DNA of 64,000 bases. Origin: Caulobacteraceae bacterium. GTDB lineage: Bacteria > Pseudomonadota > Alphaproteobacteria > Caulobacterales > Caulobacteraceae. The position numbers were made by a program, and so were the translations under genes. A model generated the notes under the pieces. The model had not been told where the DNA came from and searched no databases. It saw only the letters and a program-made list of their open reading frames with translations. Shown piece by piece: positions 45,307 through 54,674 of the stretch (its first letter is position 1; each line of letters starts with the position of its first letter). The stretch spans positions 1-64,000 of the forward strand of contig CANJRI010000001.1 of the NCBI GenBank assembly GCA_947476555.1, written 5' to 3'.

Positions 45307-45381
45307 AGGCGGGAGCCCTAGCCGCTTCCATCCGGCCAAGCTACGATCGCCGCAATTTTCGACCCCATTTTGAGTAACTTT

Positions 45382-47031
45382 ATGAAACACCTTGTCTTCT
45401 ACGCATCCGCCTTCGCCAGCCTCGCCACCGCGGCCCTGGCCGCCCCGCCGCTCGACGGCGCCCGTATCCTGCGCGACGTGAAGGTCCTGGCCTCCGACGA
45501 ATACGAGGGCCGCGCCCCCGCCAGCCCGGCCGAGATCAAGACCGTCTCCTACCTGATCGCCCAGATGAAGGCCGCCGGCCTCGCCCCCGCGGGCGAGCCG
45601 CTGCGCACCGGCCGCGCCTGGACCCAGGACGTGCCGCTCGCCCGCTTCGCCCCCAAGGGCCCGGTGTCGGTCATGGCCATGGCCGGCGCTCAGCATCTCA
45701 ACTGGACCCAGGGCGAGGAGATCGCCGTGCGCGCTTCTCAGACCGGCCAGACCCAGCTTTCGGTGAAGGACGTGCCGGTGGTCTTCCTCGGCTACGGCGT
45801 GACGGCGCCCGAGCGCGGCTGGGACGACTTCAAGGGCGTCGATCTTAAGGGCAAGATCGGCCTGGTCCTGGTCAATGACCCCGACTTCGAGGGCGGTGAG
45901 GGCGACTTCGGCGGCAAGGCCATGACCTATTACGGTCGCTGGACCTACAAGTTCGAGGAAGCCGCCCGCCAGGGCGCCGTGGGCTTTCTGGTGATCCACG
46001 AGACCGCGCCCGCCTCCTACGGCTGGGCCACTGTGAAGAACTCCAATACGGGCGAGGTGTTCGACGTCATCCGCGACAGGCCGCTGGAGGCCCACGCGCC
46101 GCTGGAGGGCTGGATCCAGCGTGACGCCGCCGCCGCCCTCGCCACGGCCGCCGGCCAGGACTTCGAGGCCCTGAAGGCCGCCGCCCGCACCAAAGCCTTC
46201 AGGCCCGTGCCGCTCACCGGCGTCACCCTCTCCGTGGAGATGGCCGTCGACGCCCAGAAGGTGATCTCCAGGAACGTCATGGGGACGGTGCGCGGCTCGG
46301 GCCGCCCGGATGAGCAGGTGATCTACACCGCCCACTGGGACCACCTGGGCGTCGGCCTGCCCGACGCAAAAGGGGACCGGATCTACAATGGCGCCGTCGA
46401 CAACGGCACCGGCGTCGCCGTCCTCCTGGAGATCGCCCGCGCCTTCGCCGCCGGCCCCAAGCCCCAGCGGTCGGTGAGCTTCCTGGTGGTCACCGCCGAG
46501 GAGAAGGGCCTGCTGGGTTCGGAGTACTATGCCGCCAAGCCGATCTATCCCCTGGCCACCACGGTCGGCATCCTCAACATGGACGCCCTCTCCCCCACCG
46601 GTAAGGCGCGCGACTTCTCCACCTCTGGCAACGCCCCGCTCACCCTGCAGGACGACCTGATCGCGGTGGGCAAGGCGCATGGCCGGACCTACAGCCCCGA
46701 CCCGCGTCCGGAGGCCGGCAGCTTCTTCCGATCCGACCACTTCCCCCTGGCCAAGCGCGGTGTGCCGGCCATCTCCTTCGATTCCGGAGAAGATCTGGTG
46801 GCGGGAGGCAAGGCGGCCGGCGCGGCCTTCTCCACCACCTACACCACCGAGCGCTACCACCAGCCGTCCGACCAGGTGACCGCCGACTGGAACGCCGAGG
46901 GCCTCGTGGCCGACGGCGCGATGATGTTCGACTTGGGCGCCCAGCTCGCCAATTCCCGCGTCTGGCCGGAGTGGAAGCCCGGCGCGGAGTTCAAGGCCGA
47001 GCGCGACAAGACCGCGGCGCAGAGGAAGTAG
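45382..47031 (+). CDS. secreted M28-family zinc metallopeptidase
   Basis: A 549-residue exported aminopeptidase-like enzyme. The signal peptide is KHLVFYASAFASLATAALA. A PA-domain-like insert occupies roughly residues 130-260. The dinuclear zinc site is visible: AHWDHLG, NGAVDNGTGVAVLLEIAR, TAEEKGLLGSEYYA (catalytic Glu), LNMDAL and RYHQPSD. It probably releases N-terminal amino acids from peptides in the periplasm. The ATG at 45382 is preferred over a TTG at 45370. The DUF72 gene begins 1 base after its stop. Confidence 0.92.
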   Translation: MKHLVFYASAFASLATAALAAPPLDGARILRDVKVLASDEYEGRAPASPAEIKTVSYLIAQMKAAGLAPAGEPLRTGRAWTQDVPLARFAPKGPVSVMAMAGAQHLNWTQGEEIAVRASQTGQTQLSVKDVPVVFLGYGVTAPERGWDDFKGVDLKGKIGLVLVNDPDFEGGEGDFGGKAMTYYGRWTYKFEEAARQGAVGFLVIHETAPASYGWATVKNSNTGEVFDVIRDRPLEAHAPLEGWIQRDAAAALATAAGQDFEALKAAARTKAFRPVPLTGVTLSVEMAVDAQKVISRNVMGTVRGSGRPDEQVIYTAHWDHLGVGLPDAKGDRIYNGAVDNGTGVAVLLEIARAFAAGPKPQRSVSFLVVTAEEKGLLGSEYYAAKPIYPLATTVGILNMDALSPTGKARDFSTSGNAPLTLQDDLIAVGKAHGRTYSPDPRPEAGSFFRSDHFPLAKRGVPAISFDSGEDLVAGGKAAGAAFSTTYTTERYHQPSDQVTADWNAEGLVADGAMMFDLGAQLANSRVWPEWKPGAEFKAERDKTAAQRK

Positions 47032-47032
47032 G

Positions 47033-47830
47033 ATGGCGCGCGCCGGCCAGATCCGCTGCGGCGTCGGGGGCTGGACCTTCGAGCCGTGGCGGGGCGTCTT
47101 CTACCCCAAGGGCCTGAAGCAGGCCGACGAGTTGGCCTACATGGCCGAACGCCTGTCGGCCATCGAGATCAACGGCACCTACTATTCGACCTTCAAGCCG
47201 GACAGCTGGGCCAAGTGGCGGGCGGCCACCCCGGACGGCTTCCGGTTTGCCGTGAAGGCCTCGCGATTCTGCACAAACCGCCGCGTGCTCGCGGAGGGCG
47301 AGGCCTCCGTCCAGACCTTCCTGAACCAGGGCCTGACCGAGCTCGGCGACCGGCTGGGCCCGGTCCTTTGGCAGTTCATGGCCACCAAGAAGTTCGACCC
47401 CGCCGATTTCGAGGGCTTCCTGAAGCTGTTGCCGGACAGCGTCGGCGGCCTACCGCTGCGCCACGTGCTTGAGCCCCGCCATGAGAGTTTCTGCACGCCG
47501 GAGTTCATCGCCCTGGCTCGGAAATACGGCGCCGCCATCTGCCTGGCCGACCATCACGACTACCCGCTGATCGCCGACGTCTCCGGCGAGGTCGTCTACG
47601 TCCGCCTGCAGACCGGCTCCGACGATATCGAGACCGCCTACGGCCCGAAGGATCTTGATCGCTGGGCCGGGCGCTTGAAGACCTACGCCCAGGGACGCCA
47701 CCCGGCGGACCTGGCGGCCGTTTCCCCCGAGCCCGCCCCCGAAAAGCCGCGCGACGTCTACGCCTTCATCATCCACGAGGGGAAGGTCCGCGCCCCGGCC
47801 GGCGCCATGGCCCTGATGACCCGGGTCTAG
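47033..47830 (+). CDS. DUF72 family protein
   Basis: A 265-residue TIM-barrel protein of the DUF72 family. IRCGVGGWTFEPWRGVFYPKGL at the N-terminus, SAIEINGTYYSTFKPDSWAKW, FAVKASRFCTNRR, LGPVLWQFMATKKF and the EPRHESF motif with the conserved acidic and basic residues are typical. No enzyme activity has been established for the family, though the fold suggests a hydrolase. It is transcribed directly after the M28 gene. Confidence 0.92.
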   Translation: MARAGQIRCGVGGWTFEPWRGVFYPKGLKQADELAYMAERLSAIEINGTYYSTFKPDSWAKWRAATPDGFRFAVKASRFCTNRRVLAEGEASVQTFLNQGLTELGDRLGPVLWQFMATKKFDPADFEGFLKLLPDSVGGLPLRHVLEPRHESFCTPEFIALARKYGAAICLADHHDYPLIADVSGEVVYVRLQTGSDDIETAYGPKDLDRWAGRLKTYAQGRHPADLAAVSPEPAPEKPRDVYAFIIHEGKVRAPAGAMALMTRV

Positions 47831-47927
47831 CCCGAAAAAGCTCCACCTTTGGAACCCGTTGGCCTCGCTCGGCTTTTGGACGCTTGGCCGGCTCTGGTCG
47901 CCGGCCTCGGAGCAGTTGCGTAACCAA

Positions 47928-49094
47928 ATGAGCACCCTCAACGGAACCTCCGGGCCTGACGCCCTGGAAGGTACGGCGCAGGACGACCTGATCGCGGGCC
48001 TGGCCGGAAATGACACCCTGGCCGGCGGGGCCGGCATCGACACGGCGGACTATCAACTCTCGCCCGAGGCCGTGCGCGTGGACCTTGCCGCCGGGACGGC
48101 CGACGACGGCTACGGCGGGCGAGATGTGTTGTCCGGGATCGAACACATCGCCGCTTCCGAATTCGACGACACCCTGTCCGGCGATGCGGCCTCGAACTTC
48201 ATCCTGGCGCGGGGCGGCCGGGACTTGCTGCGCGGCCTGGCCGGCGACGACGTCCTGTCGGGCGGCGCCGGGCACGACACGCTGGAGGGCGGGGACGGCC
48301 ATGACAACCTCGCCGGTGGCGACGGCGCCGACCTGTTGCGCGGCGGCGAGGGCTTCGACACCGCCGACTATTCCGGCAGCACGATCACCGTGCAGGCCGA
48401 CCTCTACTCAGGCGGCTACACGGGCGAATGGCTCGACACCTACGACAGCATCGAGAACCTGCGCGGCACTGTCGGGGACGACATCCTGCGCGGTGACTGG
48501 CGCGACAACATCCTGCTCGGCGAGGCGGGCGGCGACGGCATCGAGGGCCGCGAGGGCGCGGACTTCCTGCGCGGTAGCGACGGCAATGACCGCATCGACG
48601 GCGGAGCCGCCTTCGACGACACCCACGGCAACGCCGGCGACGACACGGTCTCCGGCGGCGCGGACGGCGACTGGGTGGTGGGCGGCAAGGACAATGACCT
48701 GCTGTCCGGCGACGAGGGCGACGACGTCGTCCTCGGCAACCTCGGCGTCGATACCTGCGAGGGCGGCGCCGGGAACGACGTGGTCCGGGGCGGCCAGGAG
48801 AACGATATCGTACGGGGCGGCGCCGGCGATGACTTCGTGTCCGGCGACCGCGGCGACGACGACGTCAGCGGCGGGACCGGAGCCGACACCTTCCACTTCT
48901 TCGCGGGCGCTGGGATCGACCGGGTCTCGGACTTCAACCGCGCCGAGGGCGATCGCGTCCAGCTGCTGCCCGGAACCAGTTACACTACGGCCCAGGTCGG
49001 CGCCGACGTGGCGCTGAGCATAGGGTCGGACCGGCTGATCCTGGTCGGCGTCCAGCTTTCCAGCCTCACCGAGGGCTGGGTCTTCGGGACCTGA
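47928..49094 (+). CDS. RTX calcium-binding protein, predicted type I secretion substrate
   Basis: A 388-residue protein made almost entirely of GGxGxDxLxGG-type hemolysin repeats (for example AGNDTLAGGAGIDTADY, AGHDTLEGGDGHDNLAGG and EGDDVVLGNLGVDTC). Two longer non-repeat inserts are of the DTADYSGSTITVQADLYSGGY type. It has no signal peptide and no catalytic domain, so the role may be structural, adhesive or calcium-dependent. The last ~165 residues, from AAFDDTHGNAG through DWVVGGKDND and GADTFHFF to GWVFGT, align end to end with the tail of the protease at 179-2083. Exporter genes are not in the window. Confidence 0.88.
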   Translation: MSTLNGTSGPDALEGTAQDDLIAGLAGNDTLAGGAGIDTADYQLSPEAVRVDLAAGTADDGYGGRDVLSGIEHIAASEFDDTLSGDAASNFILARGGRDLLRGLAGDDVLSGGAGHDTLEGGDGHDNLAGGDGADLLRGGEGFDTADYSGSTITVQADLYSGGYTGEWLDTYDSIENLRGTVGDDILRGDWRDNILLGEAGGDGIEGREGADFLRGSDGNDRIDGGAAFDDTHGNAGDDTVSGGADGDWVVGGKDNDLLSGDEGDDVVLGNLGVDTCEGGAGNDVVRGGQENDIVRGGAGDDFVSGDRGDDDVSGGTGADTFHFFAGAGIDRVSDFNRAEGDRVQLLPGTSYTTAQVGADVALSIGSDRLILVGVQLSSLTEGWVFGT

Positions 49095-49134
49095 TCGCCA
49101 GGACCCTTGCCGTCGCGCGGGTTTGGTTCGACTA

Positions 49135-49146
49135 TGACGCCCGTCA
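49135..49146. promoter_or_regulatory. short palindrome upstream of the TetR gene
   Basis: TGACG-CC-CGTCA is a perfect 5-2-5 inverted repeat 27 bases before the TetR start. TetR regulators commonly repress their own gene through such sites. A 12-bp repeat is short for this family, so the assignment is weak. Confidence 0.3.
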
Positions 49147-49173
49147 CTTTTGACGAGTCGACATAGCGGACCG

Positions 49174-49797
49174 ATGTCCAACCTCGCCTACCTACCCGCC
49201 GGCAAGCGGGAGCAGACCAAGGTCCAGAACCGCCAGGCGATCCTGGATGCGGCGCGCGAGGTGTTCTCCGACCTGGGCTATGAGGCCTGCACCGTGCGCG
49301 ACATCATCCGTCGCACCGGCCTGGCCGCCGGGACCTTCTACAACTACTTCCGTTCCAAGGAGGAGGTGTTCTCCGCCCTGGCCGACGAGGGCGCCAAGCG
49401 GTTTGGCCCGATCCTCAAGGCCATCCGCGCCGCCAATCCCGACTTCGGCGACTTCCTCCGCGCCGCCATCCGCGCCTACCTGCAGTACCGGGCCAGCGAA
49501 CATATGCGTTGGCTGGCCGCCAACCCCCAGGACCCCGCGGGCCTGCGGGTGCAGGGCGAGACGCCGGAGATGCACGCCGTCTTCCTGGAGGTCCGCGACG
49601 CCATCGAGGCGGCCATCGCCGCCGGCAAGGGACCGGCCACCGACACCGACTACCTGGCCACCGCCTGCATCTCCATGGTGCGCGAGATCGGCGGGGTGAT
49701 GATCCGGCGGGAGCCGGTCGACACCGAGGCCGCCGCCGACTTCGCGGTCGCCATGATCCTGGGCGGCGTCCGGGGCCTGCCGGCGGTGAAGCCGTGA
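49174..49797 (+). CDS. TetR/AcrR family regulator
   Basis: A 207-residue repressor. The N-terminal helix-turn-helix domain reads RQAILDAAREVFSDLGYEACTVRDIIRRTGLAAGTFYNYFRSKEEVF, a textbook TetR_N. The helical C-terminal domain (about 70-207) would bind an effector, possibly an acyl or ester ligand given the neighbour. Its TGA overlaps the GTG of the downstream alpha/beta hydrolase (GTGA), so it may regulate that gene. The start at 49174 follows a palindrome at 49135-49146. Confidence 0.93.
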   Translation: MSNLAYLPAGKREQTKVQNRQAILDAAREVFSDLGYEACTVRDIIRRTGLAAGTFYNYFRSKEEVFSALADEGAKRFGPILKAIRAANPDFGDFLRAAIRAYLQYRASEHMRWLAANPQDPAGLRVQGETPEMHAVFLEVRDAIEAAIAAGKGPATDTDYLATACISMVREIGGVMIRREPVDTEAAADFAVAMILGGVRGLPAVKP

Positions 49798-50840
49798 CCG
49801 GCGACGCGACCCAGCGCCTGTTGGTCCGCAGGCTCCTGTCCCTGCCCTCTCCCGTGCTGCGGCTGATGGCTGGCGGCGGCGTGGTCTACAAAGGGGGGCG
49901 CACCCTCGACCCACGCCTGCAGTTCATCGCGACCCAAGCCGCCAAGCTGCCCGACCTCACCAGTCTGACGGTGGAGGAGGCCCGCCGCAGCAGCGAGGAG
50001 GGCATGGCCCGGCTGGCCGGCGATCCAGAGCCCGGCGTCCGATGGGAGACCGTGGCCCTGCCCGGCCCGCGCGGGGAGATCTTCGCCCGGCTCTACCGGC
50101 CGGCGCAGCAGGATCCGCAAGCCCCGCTGATGATCTGGGCGCACATGGGCGGCGGGGTGCTGGGCTCGGTCGAATCCAGCCACCCGTTCTGCACCACGCT
50201 GGCCAGCGCCGGGCGCTGCGCCGTGTTGTCGGTGGACTATCGCCTCGCGCCGGAGAACCGCTTTCCCGCCGGCCTGGAGGACATCCTCACCGCCTTCCGA
50301 TGGGGTCGCGACAAGGCCGAGCGTTTCGGCGCCCCGCCGGGCCTGGCGGCGATCGGCGGCGACTCCGCCGGCGGCGCCTTCGCGGCCGTGGCTTGCCACG
50401 ACCTCAGGCGGGCCGGCGAGCCGCAGCCGGCCTTGCAGGTGCTGGTCTATCCGGCCACCGACCTGGCGTCGGACACCCCCTCCATGGTCACCTACGCCGA
50501 CGCCTTCCCGCTCTCGAAACACGCCATCGACTGGTTCCTGGGCCACTATCTCGGCCCCGACGACGCGCCCACCGACGTCCGCGTCTCTCCGTTGCGAGAG
50601 AAGGACCTCTCCGGCCTGGCCCCCGCCATCGTCGTGACCGCGGGCTTCGACCCCCTGGTCGACCAGGGCGAGGCCTACGCCAGGAAGCTGCGGGCCGCCG
50701 GCGTGCCCACCGCCTACCGCTGCTACGACAGCCTGGCCCACGGCTTCCTGGGCATGACCGGCGCCGTGCCCTGCGCCGACGTCGCCGCTCGCGAGATCGG
50801 CGGCCTGGTCCGGGCCGCCTTCAGCGGACACCTGACCTGA
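49794..50840 (+). CDS. alpha/beta hydrolase, hormone-sensitive-lipase-like esterase
   Basis: A 348-residue carboxylesterase of the HSL (Abhydrolase_3) group. The oxyanion HGGG motif appears as HMGGG, the nucleophile elbow is GGDSAGGAFAA, the acid lies in GFDPLVDQGEAYARKL and the base in SLAHGFLGM. The first 60 residues form a helical cap. The GTG start overlaps the TetR stop. Substrate is unknown, presumably a short-chain ester. Confidence 0.9.
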   Translation: MTGDATQRLLVRRLLSLPSPVLRLMAGGGVVYKGGRTLDPRLQFIATQAAKLPDLTSLTVEEARRSSEEGMARLAGDPEPGVRWETVALPGPRGEIFARLYRPAQQDPQAPLMIWAHMGGGVLGSVESSHPFCTTLASAGRCAVLSVDYRLAPENRFPAGLEDILTAFRWGRDKAERFGAPPGLAAIGGDSAGGAFAAVACHDLRRAGEPQPALQVLVYPATDLASDTPSMVTYADAFPLSKHAIDWFLGHYLGPDDAPTDVRVSPLREKDLSGLAPAIVVTAGFDPLVDQGEAYARKLRAAGVPTAYRCYDSLAHGFLGMTGAVPCADVAAREIGGLVRAAFSGHLT

Positions 50841-50849
50841 GGAGCCTCG

Positions 50850-51599
50850 ATGACCGTCGGCAGTGAGGAAGAGCTCGAGAAGCTGAAGGCCGCTGGGGCT
50901 CTCGTGGCCCGGACGCTGAAGGTCATGGGCGAGGCGCTGGAGGCAGGGATCAGCACGCGCGAGCTGGACGACCTGGGGCGAAAGGTCCTTGAGGACGGCG
51001 GAGCGCGACCCGCCCCCGAACTCACCTACGGCTTTCCCGGCGCCACCTGCATCTCGGTCGGACCGGACGTGGCGCACGGCATCCCCGGCGAGCGGCGCAT
51101 CGCCGCCGGCGACCTCGTCAATATCGACGTGTCGGCGGAACTGGGCGGCTTCTTCGCGGACACCGGCGCCAGCTTCGCGGTCCCGCCGGTCGCCCGGCGC
51201 GTGGAGCAGCTTTGCCGCGACGGCCGCCGGGCGCTGTGGAGCGGCATCCGCGCCGTCCGTCCCGGGGCCTCCCTGGCCGAACCCGGCCGCCGGATCGAGG
51301 CCTTCGCGCGGAAAAACGGCTATTCGCTGGTCCGCAACCTCGCCAGCCACGGCGTCGGCGGCGCCCTGCATGAAGATCCCAAGGAAATCCCCACCTGGGC
51401 GGAGCCCGGCGAGCGCCGGCAGATCACCGAGGGCCTGGTCTTCACCCTGGAGCCGTTCCTGTCCCTCGGCGACGACTGGGTCGAGGAAGTCGGCGACGGC
51501 TGGACCCTGCGGCCGACCGGCGGCCAGCCCACTGTCCAGTACGAGCACACCCTGGTCGCCACCCGGCGCGGAACCATCGTGGTGACGCTGGCCGGTTGA
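50850..51599 (+). CDS. map: methionine aminopeptidase, type I
   Basis: Removes the initiator methionine from nascent proteins. In the 249-residue product the metal ligands are Asp93 and Asp104 (NIDVSAELGGFFADTG), His167 (SHGVGGALHEDP), Glu201 (FTLEPFLS) and Glu232 (YEHTLVATRRG). His76 in VAHGIPG binds substrate. The conserved GHGIG is SHGVGG here. GGAG precedes the ATG. Without genome context it cannot be said whether this is the only Map or a second copy. Confidence 0.92.
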   Translation: MTVGSEEELEKLKAAGALVARTLKVMGEALEAGISTRELDDLGRKVLEDGGARPAPELTYGFPGATCISVGPDVAHGIPGERRIAAGDLVNIDVSAELGGFFADTGASFAVPPVARRVEQLCRDGRRALWSGIRAVRPGASLAEPGRRIEAFARKNGYSLVRNLASHGVGGALHEDPKEIPTWAEPGERRQITEGLVFTLEPFLSLGDDWVEEVGDGWTLRPTGGQPTVQYEHTLVATRRGTIVVTLAG

Positions 51600-51624
51600 C
51601 AGGGCCCCATCCTTCAACTACTCA
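51596..51624 (+). promoter_or_regulatory. candidate promoter of rpmH-rnpA-yidC
   Basis: TTGACA at 51596-51601 overlaps the map stop codon. A TACTCA hexamer follows at 51619-51624 after a 17-base spacer, 33 bases ahead of rpmH. The -35 is a perfect sigma-70 match and the -10 is weaker. It fits a strong growth-related operon. Confidence 0.42.
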
Positions 51625-51656
51625 CCGCGCCTCGATTTTTCGCCTGGAGCCGTCTC

Positions 51657-51791
51657 GTGAAGCGGACTTTTCAACCGTCCCGCCTGGTGCGCGCGCGCCG
51701 TCACGGCTTCCGCCTGCGCATGTCCACCGTGAATGGGCAAAAGATTCTCGCCCGTCGTCGGGCCAAGGGCCGCAAGCGGCTGAGCGCCTAG
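51657..51791 (+). CDS. rpmH: 50S ribosomal protein L34
   Basis: A GTG-initiated 44-codon gene, preceded by GGAG at 7 bases. The protein begins [20 protein letters not shown] and ends KGRKRLSA, the full L34 signature of a highly basic ribosomal protein. It lies 25 bases before rnpA, the near-universal rpmH-rnpA order. Confidence 0.97.
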   Translation: MKRTFQPSRLVRARRHGFRLRMSTVNGQKILARRRAKGRKRLSA

Positions 51792-51816
51792 GCGCCGGGC
51801 GCGCTATGGTGTCCGC

Positions 51817-52221
51817 GTGCCGGACGCCTTTCCCATCGAACGCCTGAAGAAGCGAGCCGATTTCCTGGCCTGCGCTAAGGCGCCCGCCTGCGCCCGGGGC
51901 GCGGTGCTGGTCCAGGCCCGGTCCCGCGACGAGGCCGCCCTGGTCCGCGCCGGTTTCACCGCCACCCGTCGCATCGGCGGCGCCGTGGAGCGCAGCCGGG
52001 CCAAGCGCCGGATGCGCGAGGCCGCGCGCCTGCTGCTGCCTCATCACGCCCGCCCAGGCTTCGACTATGTGTTCATCGCCCGGGGCGGCGCGACCAAGCG
52101 TCCCTGGGACCGTCTGCTTGACGACGTGAAAAGCGCGCTGATAAGGCTCGCCGCCGATATAGAGGCCCCATCTGTGGAGGCCAGCCCGCCCCCTTCCGCC
52201 GGACCGCGCCCCCCGACATGA
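51817..52221 (+). CDS. rnpA: ribonuclease P protein component
   Basis: Protein subunit of RNase P, which matures tRNA 5' ends with the rnpB RNA. The 134-residue product has [16 protein letters not shown] at the N-terminus and the arginine-rich RNR-type motif [43 protein letters not shown] is also family-like. The last ~25 residues are a Pro-rich extension. The GTG start is the first codon fitting the family; its TGA overlaps the yidC ATG. Confidence 0.94.
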   Translation: MPDAFPIERLKKRADFLACAKAPACARGAVLVQARSRDEAALVRAGFTATRRIGGAVERSRAKRRMREAARLLLPHHARPGFDYVFIARGGATKRPWDRLLDDVKSALIRLAADIEAPSVEASPPPSAGPRPPT

Positions 52222-54014
52222 GAGACGACAACACTCGCAACACGATCATCTTCTTCGTGTGCGCGGCCATCCTCCTCGCCCTCTACCAGGCGTTCGTCCT
52301 CAATCCGGCGGCCGAGCGGCGCCAGGCTGAGCTGGCCCGTCAGGCGCCAGCCGCCGGGGCCGCCTCCAGCCAGGTCGGGGCTCCGGCGATGCCGCAGGTC
52401 CCCCAGGTGCTGACCCGCCAGGCGGCCGCGGCCGCCACCCCCCGCATCCGCATCGAGACCCCGGCCCTGACCGGTTCGCTGTCCCTCACCGGCGCACGGC
52501 TCGACGACCTCTACCTCACCGAGTACCGGCAGACCGTCGACAAGGACGCCGCCGCCGTAGAGCTGCTGCGGCCCGAGGGCTCGCAGTTCGCCTTCTTCGC
52601 CGACCTCGGCTGGCTCGGCCAGAATGTCCCCGGCCTGCCCGGCGCGCGGACGCCCTGGACGCTGACCGAGGGCGGGCCGGCCCTGACGCCCACCAGCCCC
52701 ATCACCCTCACCTATGTGAACGGCCAGGGCCTGACCTTCGTCCGCCGCATCTCCGTGGACGACAAGTTCATGTTCACGGTGAGCGACACCGTCCAGAACG
52801 CCACGACGGCGCCGATCACCCTGGCGCCCTTCGGCTCGGTCCAGCGCCAGGGCGTCCCGCCCGACCTCGGGAAGAACAACATCGTTCACGAGGGGGGCAT
52901 CGGCTACCTCGACGGCCGCACCCGCGAGATGAAGTACACCAAGTGGGTCAAGAACGGCGGCGGGCCGGCCTACACCTCCACCGGCGGCTGGGTGGGCATC
53001 ACCGACAAGTACTGGCTGACCGCCCTGATCCCGGCCGATCAGTCGGAGAAGCTCACCGGCCAGTTCCGGCGCACCCAGACCGGGCCCGGCATCTACGACG
53101 CCAACTACGTCGGCCAGCCGGTGACCGTCGCCCCCGGCCAGAGCGCCACCGAGACCACCCACGTCTTCGCCGGCGCCAAGCAGGTGCCGCTGCTGCGCGA
53201 ATACGAGGCCCAGCTGAAGGCGCCGCGCTTCGACGACGCCGTGGACTGGGGCAACTTCCGAATGCTGACCCGGCCGATCTTCTCGTTCCTGGCCTTCATC
53301 CAGCAGCAGATCGGCAACTTCGGCATCGCCATTCTGCTGCTGACGGTGGTGGTGCGGGCGATCTTCTTCCCGCTGGCGAACAAGCAGTACGAGTCCCTGA
53401 CCAAGATGAAGAAGGTGCAGCCCCAGATGACGGAGCTGCGCAAAAAATATAAGGACGATCCGGCCAAGCAGCAGCAGGAGTTGCTGGCCCTCTATCAGCG
53501 CGAGAAGGTCAACCCGCTTGCCGGCTGCCTGCCCCTGTTGCTGCAGATCCCGGTCTTCTACGCCCTCTACAAGGTGCTCACCGTCACCCTGGAGATGCGC
53601 CACGCCCCGTTCATGGGCTGGATACGCGACCTCTCGGCCCGCGACCCAAGCACCGTCTGGAACCTGTTCGGCCTGATCCCCTGGGATCCGGCCACCGCGC
53701 CGATGATCGGCAGCTTCCTTGGTGGACCCCTTCACATCGGGATCCTGCCATTGCTCTACGGCGTGACCATGTGGCTGACGACCTCCATGAGCCCTCCCGC
53801 GCCGGATCCGGTGCAGCAGAAGATCTTCCAGTTCATGCCGATCATCTTCACCTTCATCATGGCGCCCTTCGCGGTCGGCCTGCTCATCTACTGGACCTGG
53901 TCGAACGTGCTCACCCTGCTCCAGCAGTACGTGATCATGCGTCGTTTCAAGGTGGACAATCCGATCGACCAGCTGATCCGCAAGGTCACCGGCAAACCCG
54001 CGCCGGCGCCATGA
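52218..54014 (+). CDS. yidC: membrane protein insertase YidC
   Basis: Inserts and folds inner-membrane proteins alone or with Sec. The 598-residue protein has an N-terminal anchor ([20 protein letters not shown]), a large periplasmic domain (about 40-365) and the conserved C-terminal core with five spans: [45 protein letters not shown], the cytoplasmic [12 protein letters not shown] loop, [20 protein letters not shown] and [24 protein letters not shown] overlaps join it to rnpA and engB. Confidence 0.96.
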   Translation: MRDDNTRNTIIFFVCAAILLALYQAFVLNPAAERRQAELARQAPAAGAASSQVGAPAMPQVPQVLTRQAAAAATPRIRIETPALTGSLSLTGARLDDLYLTEYRQTVDKDAAAVELLRPEGSQFAFFADLGWLGQNVPGLPGARTPWTLTEGGPALTPTSPITLTYVNGQGLTFVRRISVDDKFMFTVSDTVQNATTAPITLAPFGSVQRQGVPPDLGKNNIVHEGGIGYLDGRTREMKYTKWVKNGGGPAYTSTGGWVGITDKYWLTALIPADQSEKLTGQFRRTQTGPGIYDANYVGQPVTVAPGQSATETTHVFAGAKQVPLLREYEAQLKAPRFDDAVDWGNFRMLTRPIFSFLAFIQQQIGNFGIAILLLTVVVRAIFFPLANKQYESLTKMKKVQPQMTELRKKYKDDPAKQQQELLALYQREKVNPLAGCLPLLLQIPVFYALYKVLTVTLEMRHAPFMGWIRDLSARDPSTVWNLFGLIPWDPATAPMIGSFLGGPLHIGILPLLYGVTMWLTTSMSPPAPDPVQQKIFQFMPIIFTFIMAPFAVGLLIYWTWSNVLTLLQQYVIMRRFKVDNPIDQLIRKVTGKPAPAP

Positions 54015-54673
54015 CCGACGAGGCGGACATCGAGCCGGCGGCCACCTTCGAGCCGGAGGCCATCGAGGCCGCTCGCGTGCTGTTCGCCCACCCTGTCCGC
54101 TTCCTGATGGGCGCGGCCGCCGTCACCCAGCTCCCCCCCGACGACCTTCCGGAGGTGGCCTTCGCCGGCCGCTCCAACGTCGGCAAGAGCTCGCTGATCA
54201 ACGCGGTGACCGGTCGCAAGGACCTGGCCCGGGCCTCCAACGAGCCCGGCCGCACCCGCGAGGTGAACTTCTTCGTGGCCGACGAGAAGCTGCGACTGGT
54301 CGATCTGCCGGGCTACGGCTGGGCCCGCGCCTCGAAATCGGTGGCCCGCAAGTTCCAGGACCTCGGCCGCGACTACCTGCGCGGACGCGCCAGTCTGAAG
54401 CGCGTCTACCTGCTGATCGACGCCCGGCATGGACTGAAGGAGGTCGACGCCGATGCCCTCGACGCTCTCGATGAGTCCGCCGTCTCCTATCAGATCGTGC
54501 TGACCAAGGCCGACAAGCTGCGGGGGTCCGACCTGTCCCAGGTCACCGCCGAGACCTTGCGGAAGATCGCCAGACGCCCCGCGGCCTTTCCCCGGGTGCT
54601 GGCCACCTCCGCCGAGAAGGGAACGTCGATCCCCGAGCTGCGGGCGGAGATCCTTGCCGCCTGCGACCTCTAG
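54011..54673 (+). CDS. engB: ribosome biogenesis GTPase EngB/YsxC
   Basis: A 220-residue small GTPase needed for large-subunit assembly and division. The G1 loop is [14 protein letters not shown]2 is [11 protein letters not shown]3 is DLPGYGWA and G4 is [30 protein letters not shown] is characteristic. The ATG at 54011 overlaps the yidC stop. It is followed 1 base later by the TPR glycosyltransferase gene rather than directly by argB. Confidence 0.95.
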   Translation: MTDEADIEPAATFEPEAIEAARVLFAHPVRFLMGAAAVTQLPPDDLPEVAFAGRSNVGKSSLINAVTGRKDLARASNEPGRTREVNFFVADEKLRLVDLPGYGWARASKSVARKFQDLGRDYLRGRASLKRVYLLIDARHGLKEVDADALDALDESAVSYQIVLTKADKLRGSDLSQVTAETLRKIARRPAAFPRVLATSAEKGTSIPELRAEILAACDL

Positions 54674-54674
54674 G

